Source: an uncultured Ectothiorhodospiraceae bacterium (GTDB taxonomy: Bacteria; Pseudomonadota; Gammaproteobacteria; UBA6429; Thiohalophilaceae). From it: a stretch of 44,863 bases of DNA. The translations under genes and the position numbers were made by a program. Shown here piece after piece: positions 34,773 to 42,431 of the stretch (positions are counted from its first letter, which is position 1; every line of letters begins with the position of its first letter). Under the pieces are notes generated by a model. That model saw nothing but the letters and a program-made list of their open reading frames with translations, was not told the origin of the DNA and ran no database searches. The stretch lies in NCBI GenBank assembly GCA_947260005.1, contig CAMYOL010000051.1:1-44863 (forward strand). Reading direction: 5' to 3'.

Positions 34773-34807
34773 AAATGCAAGACAGTAGTCCCAAGAGGAA
34801 TTTAAAG

Positions 34808-35236
34808 ATGAACTTAAACAAATTACCAATTTTAGCATTGCTGCTATTGGGCACATTTTTCTCGCCCTTAACCACCGCCGCTGGAGAACCCGTGCCATTT
34901 GTGATGCAACTTACCCGCTCAAGCGATAACTATGGCCACCGCCGGGCCTTTATGCAGATCGATAAAGTACTGAGCGATATAGGCGAAGAAAAATTGAATA
35001 TCGTGGTGGTTGCCTACGAAGACGGCATTCATGCCTTACTGGCAAAAAATAAAAAGACCTCGCAATTGTTAACCAAACTGGCTAATCGAGGCGTGACCTT
35101 TAAGGCTTGCCGCATTAGCATGAGGGCCTGGGAACTCAAAGAGGATGAATTCCCGTTAGAGGTGGAGTTTGTCCCTGCCGGCGCACCCGAAGTGATCCAG
35201 CTGCAAATGCAGGGCTATAAATACTGGCGACCCTAA
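34808..35236 (+). CDS. Exported DsrE/DsrF-like protein
   Basis: I use ATG 34808, preceded by GAGGAA at eight bases and followed by a clean signal peptide (MNLNKLPILALLLLGTFFS, cleavage near TTAAG). The 142-residue product has the alternating strand/helix pattern of the DsrE fold (LNIVVVAYEDGIHALL, then LLTKLANRGVTFKACRISM). The cysteine in TFKACRISM occupies the position of the reactive cysteine of some DsrE proteins. Periplasmic DsrE-like proteins are common near sulfur genes, but none are near here, so a sulfur role is only a possibility. It converges with the MscS gene at a distance of five bases. Confidence 0.7.
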   Translation: MNLNKLPILALLLLGTFFSPLTTAAGEPVPFVMQLTRSSDNYGHRRAFMQIDKVLSDIGEEKLNIVVVAYEDGIHALLAKNKKTSQLLTKLANRGVTFKACRISMRAWELKEDEFPLEVEFVPAGAPEVIQLQMQGYKYWRP

Positions 35237-35241
35237 TTATT

Positions 35242-36297
35242 TTAGCTCGCATTAATGTTGTATAGGGTTTGGGTTGGGAAAGCGAATTCCAGCCCTTTCT
35301 CATTGAATAAGCGTAGTATCTCCAGATTGATTTCGGTTTGCGTATCCGCCACGCTCTCACCACTCTTGATGTAATAGATAAACATAATGTTCATGGCAAA
35401 GTCGCCGAATCCATTAAAAGACACGATTGTTTTTTCCTCGGTATGGATATTTTCCTGATTGATATCTTTTAATAACTGCATCGCCAGCTGCATGTTCTCA
35501 GGCGTTGTATCGTAGGTTAATCCCAGATCTAAATTGATTTTACGTGAGGGCTCACGTGTTACATTTTCAACGGGGGCATCGGTAAAGGTGGAATTAGGGA
35601 TGGTTACTACACGTCCGGCAAGCGTTTTCAAACGCGTGCTACGTACTCCGATTTCTATTATGGTCCCGTCGTAACCATCGATTTTAACTCGATCGTTGAT
35701 ACGAAAAGGTTGATCAGCGAATATCGTAAACCCACCAAAGATATTCGACACCGTATCTTTTGCAGCCATCGCTAAAGCCAAACCACCAATACCCAACCCA
35801 GCTAAAATAGCACCGACATTATAACCGGCATTATTCAGTCCGATAATGATCGCCATAATCCAGATGACCATGCGTACCCCTTTACGCAGAATCGGCATTA
35901 ATTGATCATCCAGGTCATTTTCGGTTTTCTCAGACCAGGGTTGTAAAATGCTTTCATAAAAAGCCTCAAACAAACGGACTAGCAACCAGGCAATCAACAT
36001 CGCGATCAGTATGTGCAAAGAATTATTGACGGCCGCTGATAAGGACTCGGGTAGGGTCAACAGAGTAAAAGCAAACCAGATGCCACTGGCCATCAGCATA
36101 AAGACAACCGGCTCTTCGATGAGGTCGACAATAACATCGTCAAATGTTGTTTTCGTTTTTCTGGTAAAAGCTTTGACGACTTTAGAAAATACCCAGTAAA
36201 CTATCTTACCCAATAAAACGACAAAAAGAATAATCCCCAGTGAGATCAGCCATTGCTGAACCGTATTCCCATAGTAAGTGGTATTTAGAAATTCCAT
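35242..36297 (-). CDS. Small-conductance mechanosensitive channel, MscS family
   Basis: This 351-residue protein has four to five membrane segments before the pore helix GAILAGLGIGGLALAMAAKD, whose Gly/Ala pattern lines the MscS pore. The beta domain follows (FADQPFRINDRVKIDGYDG, then TRLKTLAGRVVTIPNS) and then the alpha/beta vestibule. It opens under membrane tension and releases solutes after osmotic downshift. It has one more N-terminal helix pair than E. coli MscS. AGGGGAGC stands just before its ATG. It is monocistronic. Confidence 0.92.
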   Translation of the reverse strand: MEFLNTTYYGNTVQQWLISLGIILFVVLLGKIVYWVFSKVVKAFTRKTKTTFDDVIVDLIEEPVVFMLMASGIWFAFTLLTLPESLSAAVNNSLHILIAMLIAWLLVRLFEAFYESILQPWSEKTENDLDDQLMPILRKGVRMVIWIMAIIIGLNNAGYNVGAILAGLGIGGLALAMAAKDTVSNIFGGFTIFADQPFRINDRVKIDGYDGTIIEIGVRSTRLKTLAGRVVTIPNSTFTDAPVENVTREPSRKINLDLGLTYDTTPENMQLAMQLLKDINQENIHTEEKTIVSFNGFGDFAMNIMFIYYIKSGESVADTQTEINLEILRLFNEKGLEFAFPTQTLYNINAS

Positions 36298-36627
36298 TTG
36301 TTGCTCCCCTTAATTTCTATATTTTATTCTTACCAAATTATACATGATGTTATGACGTTCTTACTGCATAATAAAATCAAGTATTTTAGCACAACAATGA
36401 TACGACCTATCCAGAGAAGTAAGATATAAGTAACCTATATAGCCTGGTGAAAAGTACATATTTATCAGCACCGTTGGGGCCAGGTTCTCATATGAAAAAT
36501 GTCTTCGGAAGACCATCAAAAACGGTCCTAAGTGGGAATTTTATCTCCCTTTTCCTGTCCAACCAGACATCGAGTCCTTTATGATAACTGAGCAAAACCA
36601 GTCCCATTCCAGAGCTAAAATTTATAT
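36298..36627. other. 330-base intergenic region between mscS-like and slp genes
   Basis: There is no coding frame of note. It contains two small perfect hairpins, GTCTT-CGG-AAGAC near 36500 and GGGA/TCCC near 36535-36550, without T-tails. It must hold the promoters of two divergent genes, but none could be fixed. Confidence 0.5.
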
Positions 36628-37164
36628 ATGAAAATAGCCTTATACATTCTCGTCGTCACTGGCACGTTATTAGGCTGCTCGGCGAAACCCGTGCTACCGG
36701 TCGCCGAGCCAAATCCACCCGTCGCCGCAGTCCAACAAAAAGTGGATGCTCACAAAAACATGGCCATTACCTGGGGCGGAGTCATCCTGGAAACCAATAA
36801 TGCCGAGGAACAAAGTGAGATCCTCATTATCAGCAAACGCCTCACCTCCTCCACCCGTCCGGTTGAAGGTGATCAAACCCTTGGCCGTTTCATTGCCAGA
36901 GTAGATGGCTTTTTAGACCCGGCGATTTACAGCCCGGATCGTGAGATAAGCATCCACGGCACCATCATCGGTAAAGAATCTCGTAAAGTGGATAGTTTTG
37001 ATTACACCTACCCGGTGGTGCAGGTAACTCAGCATCATTTATGGCCGGTGCGTGTTGAATATTATGATGGCTACTACGATAATTACTGGTACGGGCCCTA
37101 TTATCACCCTTACCCTTATTACTATCACCGCCCGCGGTCAATTAAGAGCATAGAAAAACATTGA
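36628..37164 (+). CDS. Slp-family outer-membrane lipoprotein
   Basis: The 178-residue precursor has a lipobox LLGCS (cysteine at about 17), so it is lipidated after signal peptidase II cleavage. The Slp core is VTWGGVILE-like (ITWGGVILETNN), LGRFIARVDGFLDPAIYSPD, ISIHGTIIG and YPVVQVTQHHLWP. The tail is rich in tyrosine and proline (DGYYDNYWYGPYYHPYPYYY). Slp proteins are starvation or stationary-phase lipoproteins of the outer membrane with unclear function. A second, shorter slp paralogue follows 52 bases later, probably in the same operon. Confidence 0.9.
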   Translation: MKIALYILVVTGTLLGCSAKPVLPVAEPNPPVAAVQQKVDAHKNMAITWGGVILETNNAEEQSEILIISKRLTSSTRPVEGDQTLGRFIARVDGFLDPAIYSPDREISIHGTIIGKESRKVDSFDYTYPVVQVTQHHLWPVRVEYYDGYYDNYWYGPYYHPYPYYYHRPRSIKSIEKH

Positions 37165-37210
37165 ATTAGCAAAGCAATAATTGAGAGAGACATTGAACCA
37201 GTAAAGCAAT
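37158..37210 (+). repeat. Imperfect 21-bp direct repeat between the slp genes
   Basis: ACATTGAATTAGCAAAGCAA-type and ACATTGAACCAGTAAAGCAA-type copies (three differences) start at 37158 and 37190. They lie at the end of the first slp gene and in the gap before the second, perhaps a trace of the duplication. Confidence 0.6.
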
Positions 37211-37216
37211 TAGCAT

Positions 37217-37711
37217 ATGACATATAAAAACACACACCGACTCACTATTGTACTCATCAGCCTGATTCTCGTCGGTTGTACGACGCCACCCTTTAACCTC
37301 GAAGGCGTACACCAGAATATCGTGCCACAACAAACCCTGGATGATTCGAGTAGCTTGAATAAACGCGTGGTCTGGGGTGGTCTGATCGTTGGCATGCGTA
37401 ATTTTAAAGACAGCAGCACCATTGAAGTCCTCAGTTATCCTCTCGACAGCAACAGCGAACCTCGCCGTTCATCCAATGCTCAAGGGCGTTTTCTGATTAA
37501 ACAGGAGGGCTATGTCGAGCCCGCCTCTCATACACCCGGTCGCTGGATCTCGGCCATTGGCACCGTCGATGCTAGCCAAAAAGGCAAAGTCGGTGAAGCC
37601 GATTATCTCTATCCGGTGATGCGTGCCGAGAATACCCACTTGTGGTCAGAGTCCTCGTCCGAATCCAATGTCCAAACCCGATTTAGCATCGGTGTTGGCA
37701 TTCATCGCTAA
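37217..37711 (+). CDS. Second Slp-family outer-membrane lipoprotein
   Basis: The 164-residue precursor has lipobox LVGCT. The core aligns segment by segment with the preceding gene: VVWGGLIVGMRNF, QGRFLIKQEGYVEPASHTPG, ISAIGTVD and YLYPVMRAENTHLWSE. The Tyr-rich tail of the first copy is replaced by a short Ser-rich end. The two are divergent enough to be an old tandem duplication. It is followed by a large inverted repeat and argA. Confidence 0.88.
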   Translation: MTYKNTHRLTIVLISLILVGCTTPPFNLEGVHQNIVPQQTLDDSSSLNKRVVWGGLIVGMRNFKDSSTIEVLSYPLDSNSEPRRSSNAQGRFLIKQEGYVEPASHTPGRWISAIGTVDASQKGKVGEADYLYPVMRAENTHLWSESSSESNVQTRFSIGVGIHR

Positions 37712-37745
37712 AAACACCCTAAAAAGTCTGTAAACGGCTCCAAGC

Positions 37746-37782
37746 GATCAAAATTAAGCCAAATTGGGCAATATTTTTGATC
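37746..37782. repeat. Inverted repeat with eight-pair arms before argA
   Basis: GATCAAAA and TTTTGATC flank 21 bases that include GCC/GGC. The RNA would form a long, AT-rich hairpin. There is no T-tail afterwards, so it may be an operator or a processed 3' end rather than a terminator. Confidence 0.5.
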
Positions 37783-37865
37783 TGAGCCATTCCCCCTGAT
37801 CTTTGCTTGGGTTATGCTTTGCTTATACTTGTAAATCAAGCAGATAGAGCTACATTTTAAAGCAA

Positions 37866-39191
37866 ATGCGAGAAAAAGATCAGCAGCCCAGTTTCGTAGA
37901 GTGGTTCCGCCATTCGACCCCCTATATCCGAGCCTTTCGGGGCAAGACCTTCGTCATCACCTTTGGTGGCGAAATGCTGACCGATGCACAATTTCCGAAT
38001 CTGGTGCATGACCTGGTGCTGTTAAATAGTCTCGGTATCCGCCTGGTGCTGGTGCACGGCGCGCGCCCGCAGATCAACAAACTGCTCAAACAACGTGACA
38101 TCAAAACCGAATATGTCGATGGCATTCGTATCACCAACGACGCGGCATTGGAATGCCTCAAACAGGCCGCCGGAGCGGTGCGGGTCGAGGTTGAGGCCCT
38201 GCTCAGCATGGGCATCAGCGACATGCCGCTCGATAAATTACCGACTCGGGTAGTGTCTGGAAATTTCGTCACCGCACAACCCCTCGGTGTACGCGATGGC
38301 ATCGACTACTGTCATAGCGGTGAAATACGGCGCATCGATACTGACTCGATTCGTTGGCACCTGGAGGACGAAAACATCGTGTTATTGTCGCCGATGGGTT
38401 ACTCACCCACCGGTGAAGTCTTTAACCTGACCGCCGAGACCATCGCCACCGAAGCGGCGAAACAACTCGAAGCCGATAAACTCATTTTTATGGCAGACGA
38501 AAGTTTAGCATCCGGAAAAAAATCGAGCGTCATGCATGAGCTGACTCAAGATGACGCCGAAAAATTGCTCTCTGCTAAGAAAAAATTAAAACCAACAACG
38601 CGTTTATTACTCACCCACGCCTTAAACGCCAGCGTCAGTGGCGTGAACCGTGTACACATCATCGATCGTCATATCGACGGTGGCTTATTGCTTGAAATGT
38701 TCACTCGCGATGGGGTGGGTTCGATGCTGACCGTGAACTCCTACGAGACGATTCGTAAAGCCGGCATTGACGATATCGGCGGCATCCTCGATCTGATTCG
38801 GCCCCTCGAAGAACAAGGCCTACTCGTGCGTCGCTCACGCGAAGTGCTGGAAACCGAGATCCAGCATTTTACCGTTATCGAACGTGATGGACTCATCATC
38901 GCCTGCGCCGCGTTTTTTCCATATGTAAAAGAACAAATCGCCGAACTCGCCTGTCTTGCCGTGCATGCGGATTATTTAAAAGAAGGTCGTGGCAATACGA
39001 TTTTTGAATACATCATCAAACAAACCCAACAACTTGGCATCGAAAAATTATTTGTGCTCACCACGCGGACCGCACACTGGTTTCGTGAACGTGGTTTCAA
39101 AAATGCCAAGCTCGAACAGTTACCGGTAAAGAAGCGCTCCTTATACAACTATCAACGCCAGTCAAAAGTCTACATAAAGGATTTAACTTAA
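37866..39191 (+). CDS. argA: Amino-acid N-acetyltransferase (N-acetylglutamate synthase)
   Basis: This 441-residue enzyme transfers acetyl from acetyl-CoA to glutamate, the first step of arginine synthesis. It has the two-domain ArgA layout. The N-terminal amino-acid-kinase domain (about 15-290) has FVITFGGEMLTD, LVHGARPQINKLL and MGYSPTGEVFNLTAE, and usually binds arginine as feedback inhibitor. The C-terminal GNAT domain (about 295-441) has AELACLAVHADYLKEGRGN and TRTAHWFRERGF. The stop codon touches the start codon of dam, so dam is translated in its wake. Confidence 0.95.
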   Translation: MREKDQQPSFVEWFRHSTPYIRAFRGKTFVITFGGEMLTDAQFPNLVHDLVLLNSLGIRLVLVHGARPQINKLLKQRDIKTEYVDGIRITNDAALECLKQAAGAVRVEVEALLSMGISDMPLDKLPTRVVSGNFVTAQPLGVRDGIDYCHSGEIRRIDTDSIRWHLEDENIVLLSPMGYSPTGEVFNLTAETIATEAAKQLEADKLIFMADESLASGKKSSVMHELTQDDAEKLLSAKKKLKPTTRLLLTHALNASVSGVNRVHIIDRHIDGGLLLEMFTRDGVGSMLTVNSYETIRKAGIDDIGGILDLIRPLEEQGLLVRRSREVLETEIQHFTVIERDGLIIACAAFFPYVKEQIAELACLAVHADYLKEGRGNTIFEYIIKQTQQLGIEKLFVLTTRTAHWFRERGFKNAKLEQLPVKKRSLYNYQRQSKVYIKDLT

Positions 39192-40025
39192 ATGGGCTCA
39201 ACCACATTAAATCGCCCATTTCTAAAATGGGCCGGAAACAAATTTCGCATCATGCAGCACATTCACACCATGTTGCCGACAGGCGAACGACTGGTTGAAC
39301 CGTTTGCCGGTTCCGGTGCGGTGTTTTTAAATACCGACTACGATCAATATTTACTCGCCGATAATAATTTCGATTTGATTTCGTTGTATCAAATCCTCGC
39401 CGAACAAGGTGAAGACTTTATCGGGCAATGCGCAAAGTTGTTTCGTGATGCGACCAATCAGGAAGCGTACTACTATCGACGCCGAATCGAATTTAACAAA
39501 AGCAAAAACCTCGAACGAAAGGCGGCACTGTTTGTCTATTTAAACCGTCATGGTTATAACGGACTCTGTCGCTATAATGCGAGCGGTGGTTTTAATGTCC
39601 CATTCGGTCGTTACAAACGCCCCTACTTCCCCGCTAAAGAGATGTATCGTTTTTATCAAAAGGCCCAACAGGCAAAATTCTTACACGTCGACTTTGCCAA
39701 AGTCTTTAACGAATTAAATACTGGTGACGTTGTCTACTGCGACCCACCCTATGTACCCTTATCCAAATCGGCCAACTTCACCAGCTACAGCGCCGGCGGC
39801 TTTGACACACAACAGCAAAAACAACTCGCGCAACTGGCCGAAACCTCCCGCCAAGATGGCATCCCCGTATTGATATCCAATCACAATACCCAATTCACCC
39901 GCCAGGCCTATAAACAAGCCGACAACATTAAACGATTTAAAGTCATGCGTTCGATCAGCTGCAACGGACAACAACGTAAACCAGCTGGAGAATTACTGGC
40001 CTTGTTTGAATCGAGAGTGGCTTAA
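39192..40025 (+). CDS. dam: DNA adenine methylase, Dam type
   Basis: This 277-residue enzyme is close in length to E. coli Dam (278) and similar along its whole length: FLKWAGNKFRIM and VEPFAGSGAVFLN (SAM binding), YLNRHGYNGLCRYN, GGFNVPFGRYKRPYFP (target recognition), the catalytic DPPYVPLS and RSISCNGQQRKPAGELLALF. It should methylate adenine in GATC; specificity is inferred. No cognate restriction nuclease is present, so it is an orphan methylase for repair strand marking or gene control. Its ATG directly follows the argA stop, an unusual partner for dam. The retron-type cassette lies just downstream. Confidence 0.93.
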   Translation: MGSTTLNRPFLKWAGNKFRIMQHIHTMLPTGERLVEPFAGSGAVFLNTDYDQYLLADNNFDLISLYQILAEQGEDFIGQCAKLFRDATNQEAYYYRRRIEFNKSKNLERKAALFVYLNRHGYNGLCRYNASGGFNVPFGRYKRPYFPAKEMYRFYQKAQQAKFLHVDFAKVFNELNTGDVVYCDPPYVPLSKSANFTSYSAGGFDTQQQKQLAQLAETSRQDGIPVLISNHNTQFTRQAYKQADNIKRFKVMRSISCNGQQRKPAGELLALFESRVA

Positions 40026-40205
40026 TTCAGGACAAGAAGTCCGAATTATGAATACAAATGGTAAACGGTTTGCTGAGTTCCTGGATTATTTTCTAAATGA
40101 ATAAGCATTCGAACTATGAGAATAGGGAGAGCTGCTTGATATTATAGTCGAGAACAATCGAGTAAGATTAACTATTGCACAGAATCAAATCATGCTTTAG
40201 GCTAA
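40026..40205. other. Region between dam and the retron-type leader
   Basis: It begins with a hairpin (AATTC, bulge A, GGAC, loop, GTCC, GAATT at 40024-40047) that has no T-tail. One frame reads MNTNGKRFAEFLDYFLNE, stops, and is open again for 24 codons from 40126 (GELLDIIVENN onward), possibly a decayed gene. A TTGCAC at 40175 and TAGGCT at 40198 (17-base gap) are a weak promoter candidate for the leader. CTTTAG-G-CTAAAG at 40195-40207 is a perfect palindrome. Confidence 0.4.
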
Positions 40206-40373
40206 AGGTGTGTGAAAACACCTGGTTCAGCGATACTTTTGCACTATAGAAGTACCGCGCTCTGAGGTTACCTCAGGGTAAATCGTGTAGTCAGGCAATC
40301 CGACTGCTGTACGGCCCTGCATTGATGCAGATTAGTACAGCATAATCAAGTTTGGCAGGTGTTTTTCACACCC
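40206..40373 (+). ncRNA. Putative retron-type msr-msd RNA upstream of the reverse transcriptase
   Basis: A 168-base non-coding stretch is bounded by inverted repeats that look like retron a1 (40207-40223) and a2 (40357-40373). Nine contiguous bases pair (AAAACACCT with AGGTGTTTT), then about six more around a bulge. Between them lie compact hairpins: GCG-A-TACTT / AAGTA-C-CGC (40230-40258) with T's at the loop edge, CTGAGG-TTA-CCTCAG (40262-40276), GTAGTC/GACTGC (about 40287-40308), and a nested pair GCTGTAC/GTACAGC (40306-40342) around CTGCAT/ATGCAG. Order and strand match retron RNAs, in which msr and msd precede the reverse transcriptase. Exact ends and the branching guanosine are not established. 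Confidence 0.62.
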
Positions 40374-40511
40374 AATATACTCTATGTTAAATACTCGTTC
40401 CGAATATTAGTCGACCTTATACATTAACGAGACGGCTTTGTTTGCACCAGTAATTCCTAAGTCACCTGGTCTTAGGAACTTATATTTAGCCAACATGAAA
40501 AACAATAAATA

Positions 40512-41825
40512 ATGACTCTAAGACTCGCAGCTTCTGCTCTGGCCGATGCCTTTCGATGCGGTGATCGAGACATACATTCTCTTATCTCACGAGGGCAACG
40601 CGTTCTTGGATACTCTCCAGACTGGCTTAATATTCTGGCTCAGGAAGTTCTACACCAGAAATTATTAGGTACAGATTATTTAACAGATCAGCCTGAGGAA
40701 CTAACAGCATTTATTTATAGCTTCCAACCACTACAACAGGTGTATAACAAATCAGCTAAGAGTCCTTCTATTGCTTATTGCTACTTTCCTACCACAAAAG
40801 CGATAACACCTGCGAAATATGTTCAACCGGATTTAGAAGTACTGAATTGTGAAACTGATTTACTTAATTTTTTGAACATTGATGAAACACGTCTTAACTG
40901 GCTTTGCGATCGCTATGGCGCCCCGCAACCTGGTGAAGGACCCTTGCAACATTATTACTACCAGTTTATTGACAAGAAAAATGCGGGCTGTTCTCGCCTT
41001 CTCGAAATCCCAAAGCCAATTTTGAAATCAATACAATCTAATATTAATCGAAATTTACTGAGCAAGATTCCAATACACCCTAATTGTCACGGATTTTCTT
41101 CTGGTCGTTCAACAATTAGCTTTACCCAACAGCATATAGGGAAAAAATGGTTATTGCGCATGGATTTAAAACAATTTTTTTCTAGCGTGTCTTATACAAG
41201 AATTTTTAATACTTTTTCTTGCTTAGGCTACCCAAAAAATATTGTACGTATTCTGAGTCAACTCTGTAGTAACCGTGTTCCCTCGTCAGTATTAAAAAAG
41301 TCTGGATATGACTGGCGTACCCGTAAACTACTTAAAACACCGCATTTACCTCAAGGCTCTCCAGCTTCACCGAGTTTAGCGAATTTAGCTGCATTCAATT
41401 TGGACTGTCGCTTGTCAGCTTTTGCAGAATCAATAGACGGTGATTACAGTCGGTACGCAGACGACCTTTTATTTTCTAGTGACACATATCGAAACATTAG
41501 TAATATGATTCCGTTTATTGCCAGTATCGTGATGGAAGAAGGTTTTGAAATAAATTTTCGAAAAACGCGGTTGATGGGTACGGGGCAACAACAAATTGTC
41601 ACAGGTATTGTCTTAAACCAACACCGTAATTTACCTCGAAAAGATTATGAGAGCTTAAAAGCGATTATACATAATTGTGTTACAAAAGGTGTATCTAGCC
41701 AACAACGAAATAAAATCAATTTTCAAGCCCATCTAAGAGGAAAACTAAACTACCTTTGTCAGTTGAATCCGTCAAAAGGTCAGAAATTATACGCTTTATA
41801 TCAAAAAATTGACTGGGCGTCATAG
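40512..41825 (+). CDS. Retron-type reverse transcriptase
   Basis: This 437-residue protein has the retron-type RT core. HPNCHGFSSGRS is at 189-200, LLRMDLKQFFSSVS at 214-227 holds the first catalytic aspartate (Asp218), LPQGSPASPSLANL is at 279-292 and the active site YADD at 315-318. The retron-characteristic QIVTGIVLN is at 361-369, and the end is LRGKLNYLCQLNPSKGQKLY (408-427). An N-terminal helical domain of about 130 residues (AASALADAFRCGDRD and onward) is longer than in the smallest retron RTs. No protease, nuclease or other effector domain is fused. No good ribosome site precedes the ATG, which lies in an A-rich run. The product would copy the upstream RNA into msDNA. A terminator follows, so the RT is the only protein in the unit. 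Confidence 0.88.
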   Translation: MTLRLAASALADAFRCGDRDIHSLISRGQRVLGYSPDWLNILAQEVLHQKLLGTDYLTDQPEELTAFIYSFQPLQQVYNKSAKSPSIAYCYFPTTKAITPAKYVQPDLEVLNCETDLLNFLNIDETRLNWLCDRYGAPQPGEGPLQHYYYQFIDKKNAGCSRLLEIPKPILKSIQSNINRNLLSKIPIHPNCHGFSSGRSTISFTQQHIGKKWLLRMDLKQFFSSVSYTRIFNTFSCLGYPKNIVRILSQLCSNRVPSSVLKKSGYDWRTRKLLKTPHLPQGSPASPSLANLAAFNLDCRLSAFAESIDGDYSRYADDLLFSSDTYRNISNMIPFIASIVMEEGFEINFRKTRLMGTGQQQIVTGIVLNQHRNLPRKDYESLKAIIHNCVTKGVSSQQRNKINFQAHLRGKLNYLCQLNPSKGQKLYALYQKIDWAS

Positions 41826-41856
41826 GACGCCATATGAAATGGGATTAGAATAAACC

Positions 41857-41884
41857 GACCCTGCTCCTTAAGGGGCAGGTCTTT
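41857..41884 (+). terminator. Terminator after the reverse transcriptase gene
   Basis: GACC-C-TGCTCC, loop TTAA, GGGGCA-GGTC has one bulged C and one G-T pair and is followed by TTT. It starts 31 bases after the RT stop and closes the cassette. Confidence 0.75.
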
Positions 41885-42058
41885 CAATGCAACATGGAAT
41901 ATAGCGTTGTAAGATCTGCTCCGAACCGTACCTATTTAAGAATAAAGAGTTACGAGAGAAACTAAAGAGGGTGTTCAATACTGCAAGTTTCTGTTGATTT
42001 GAAACTATTTCGGAGTTTATTTTTCTAATACTTGTATAATCAGATATTTAACAAGTAT

Positions 42059-42274
42059 TTAATTGTATTCTCCAGGAAGATCATTCTTTTTAACCGTAAC
42101 CTTACCCACTTTCTTTCCTGACATTCTCAATAACTCATCACCTGAAAATTCAAAACCAAGTTTTAATGCTATTCGTGCAACATCATCAGCCGTTGATGCG
42201 GCGAGCACCTGATTTTTAAGTTCTGGTTCTGTCTGCATTTTTTGTAAAAATGCCTCGAGCTGATCTAAAGCCAT
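42059..42274 (-). CDS. Nif11-domain small protein
   Basis: This 71-residue protein is built on the Nif11 pattern: ALDQLEAFLQKMQTEPELKN, then VLAASTADDVARIALKLGF and FSGDELLRM. Nif11 domains occur as short proteins of nitrogen fixers and as leader peptides of ribosomally made, modified peptides (NHLP type). Here the part after the domain (SGKKVGKVTVKKNDLPGEYN) has no double-glycine cut site and no Cys, Ser or Thr-rich core apart from one Thr, and no modification enzyme is nearby. A RiPP precursor is therefore unlikely. The role is unknown. The stop codon lies in one arm of a nine-pair inverted repeat (42027-42035 with 42051-42059). Confidence 0.75.
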   Translation of the reverse strand: MALDQLEAFLQKMQTEPELKNQVLAASTADDVARIALKLGFEFSGDELLRMSGKKVGKVTVKKNDLPGEYN

Positions 42275-42431
42275 ATTTGTAATTCCTATTCTCGATTATC
42301 GCGAGTATGTTAAACAGGAAAACCATTACAGGTTTTAAGTAAATTCTACTATTCTTTTAAAGTATAGGCAATCTGGTAACTCGCTGAAGATTAGATATAT
42401 TGTGCAAGATTAGGGAAATAATAGTATAAAT

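Noticed and set aside
37922-38302. 126-codon minus-strand frame opposite argA
   Set aside because: It is a shadow of the kinase domain of argA, rich in Arg, Ser and Thr, as expected from an antisense frame.
40512-41825. Group II intron or diversity-generating retroelement as source of the RT
   Set aside because: No maturase or HNH domain, no intron domain V/VI structure, and no template/variable repeat pair or variable protein gene was seen.
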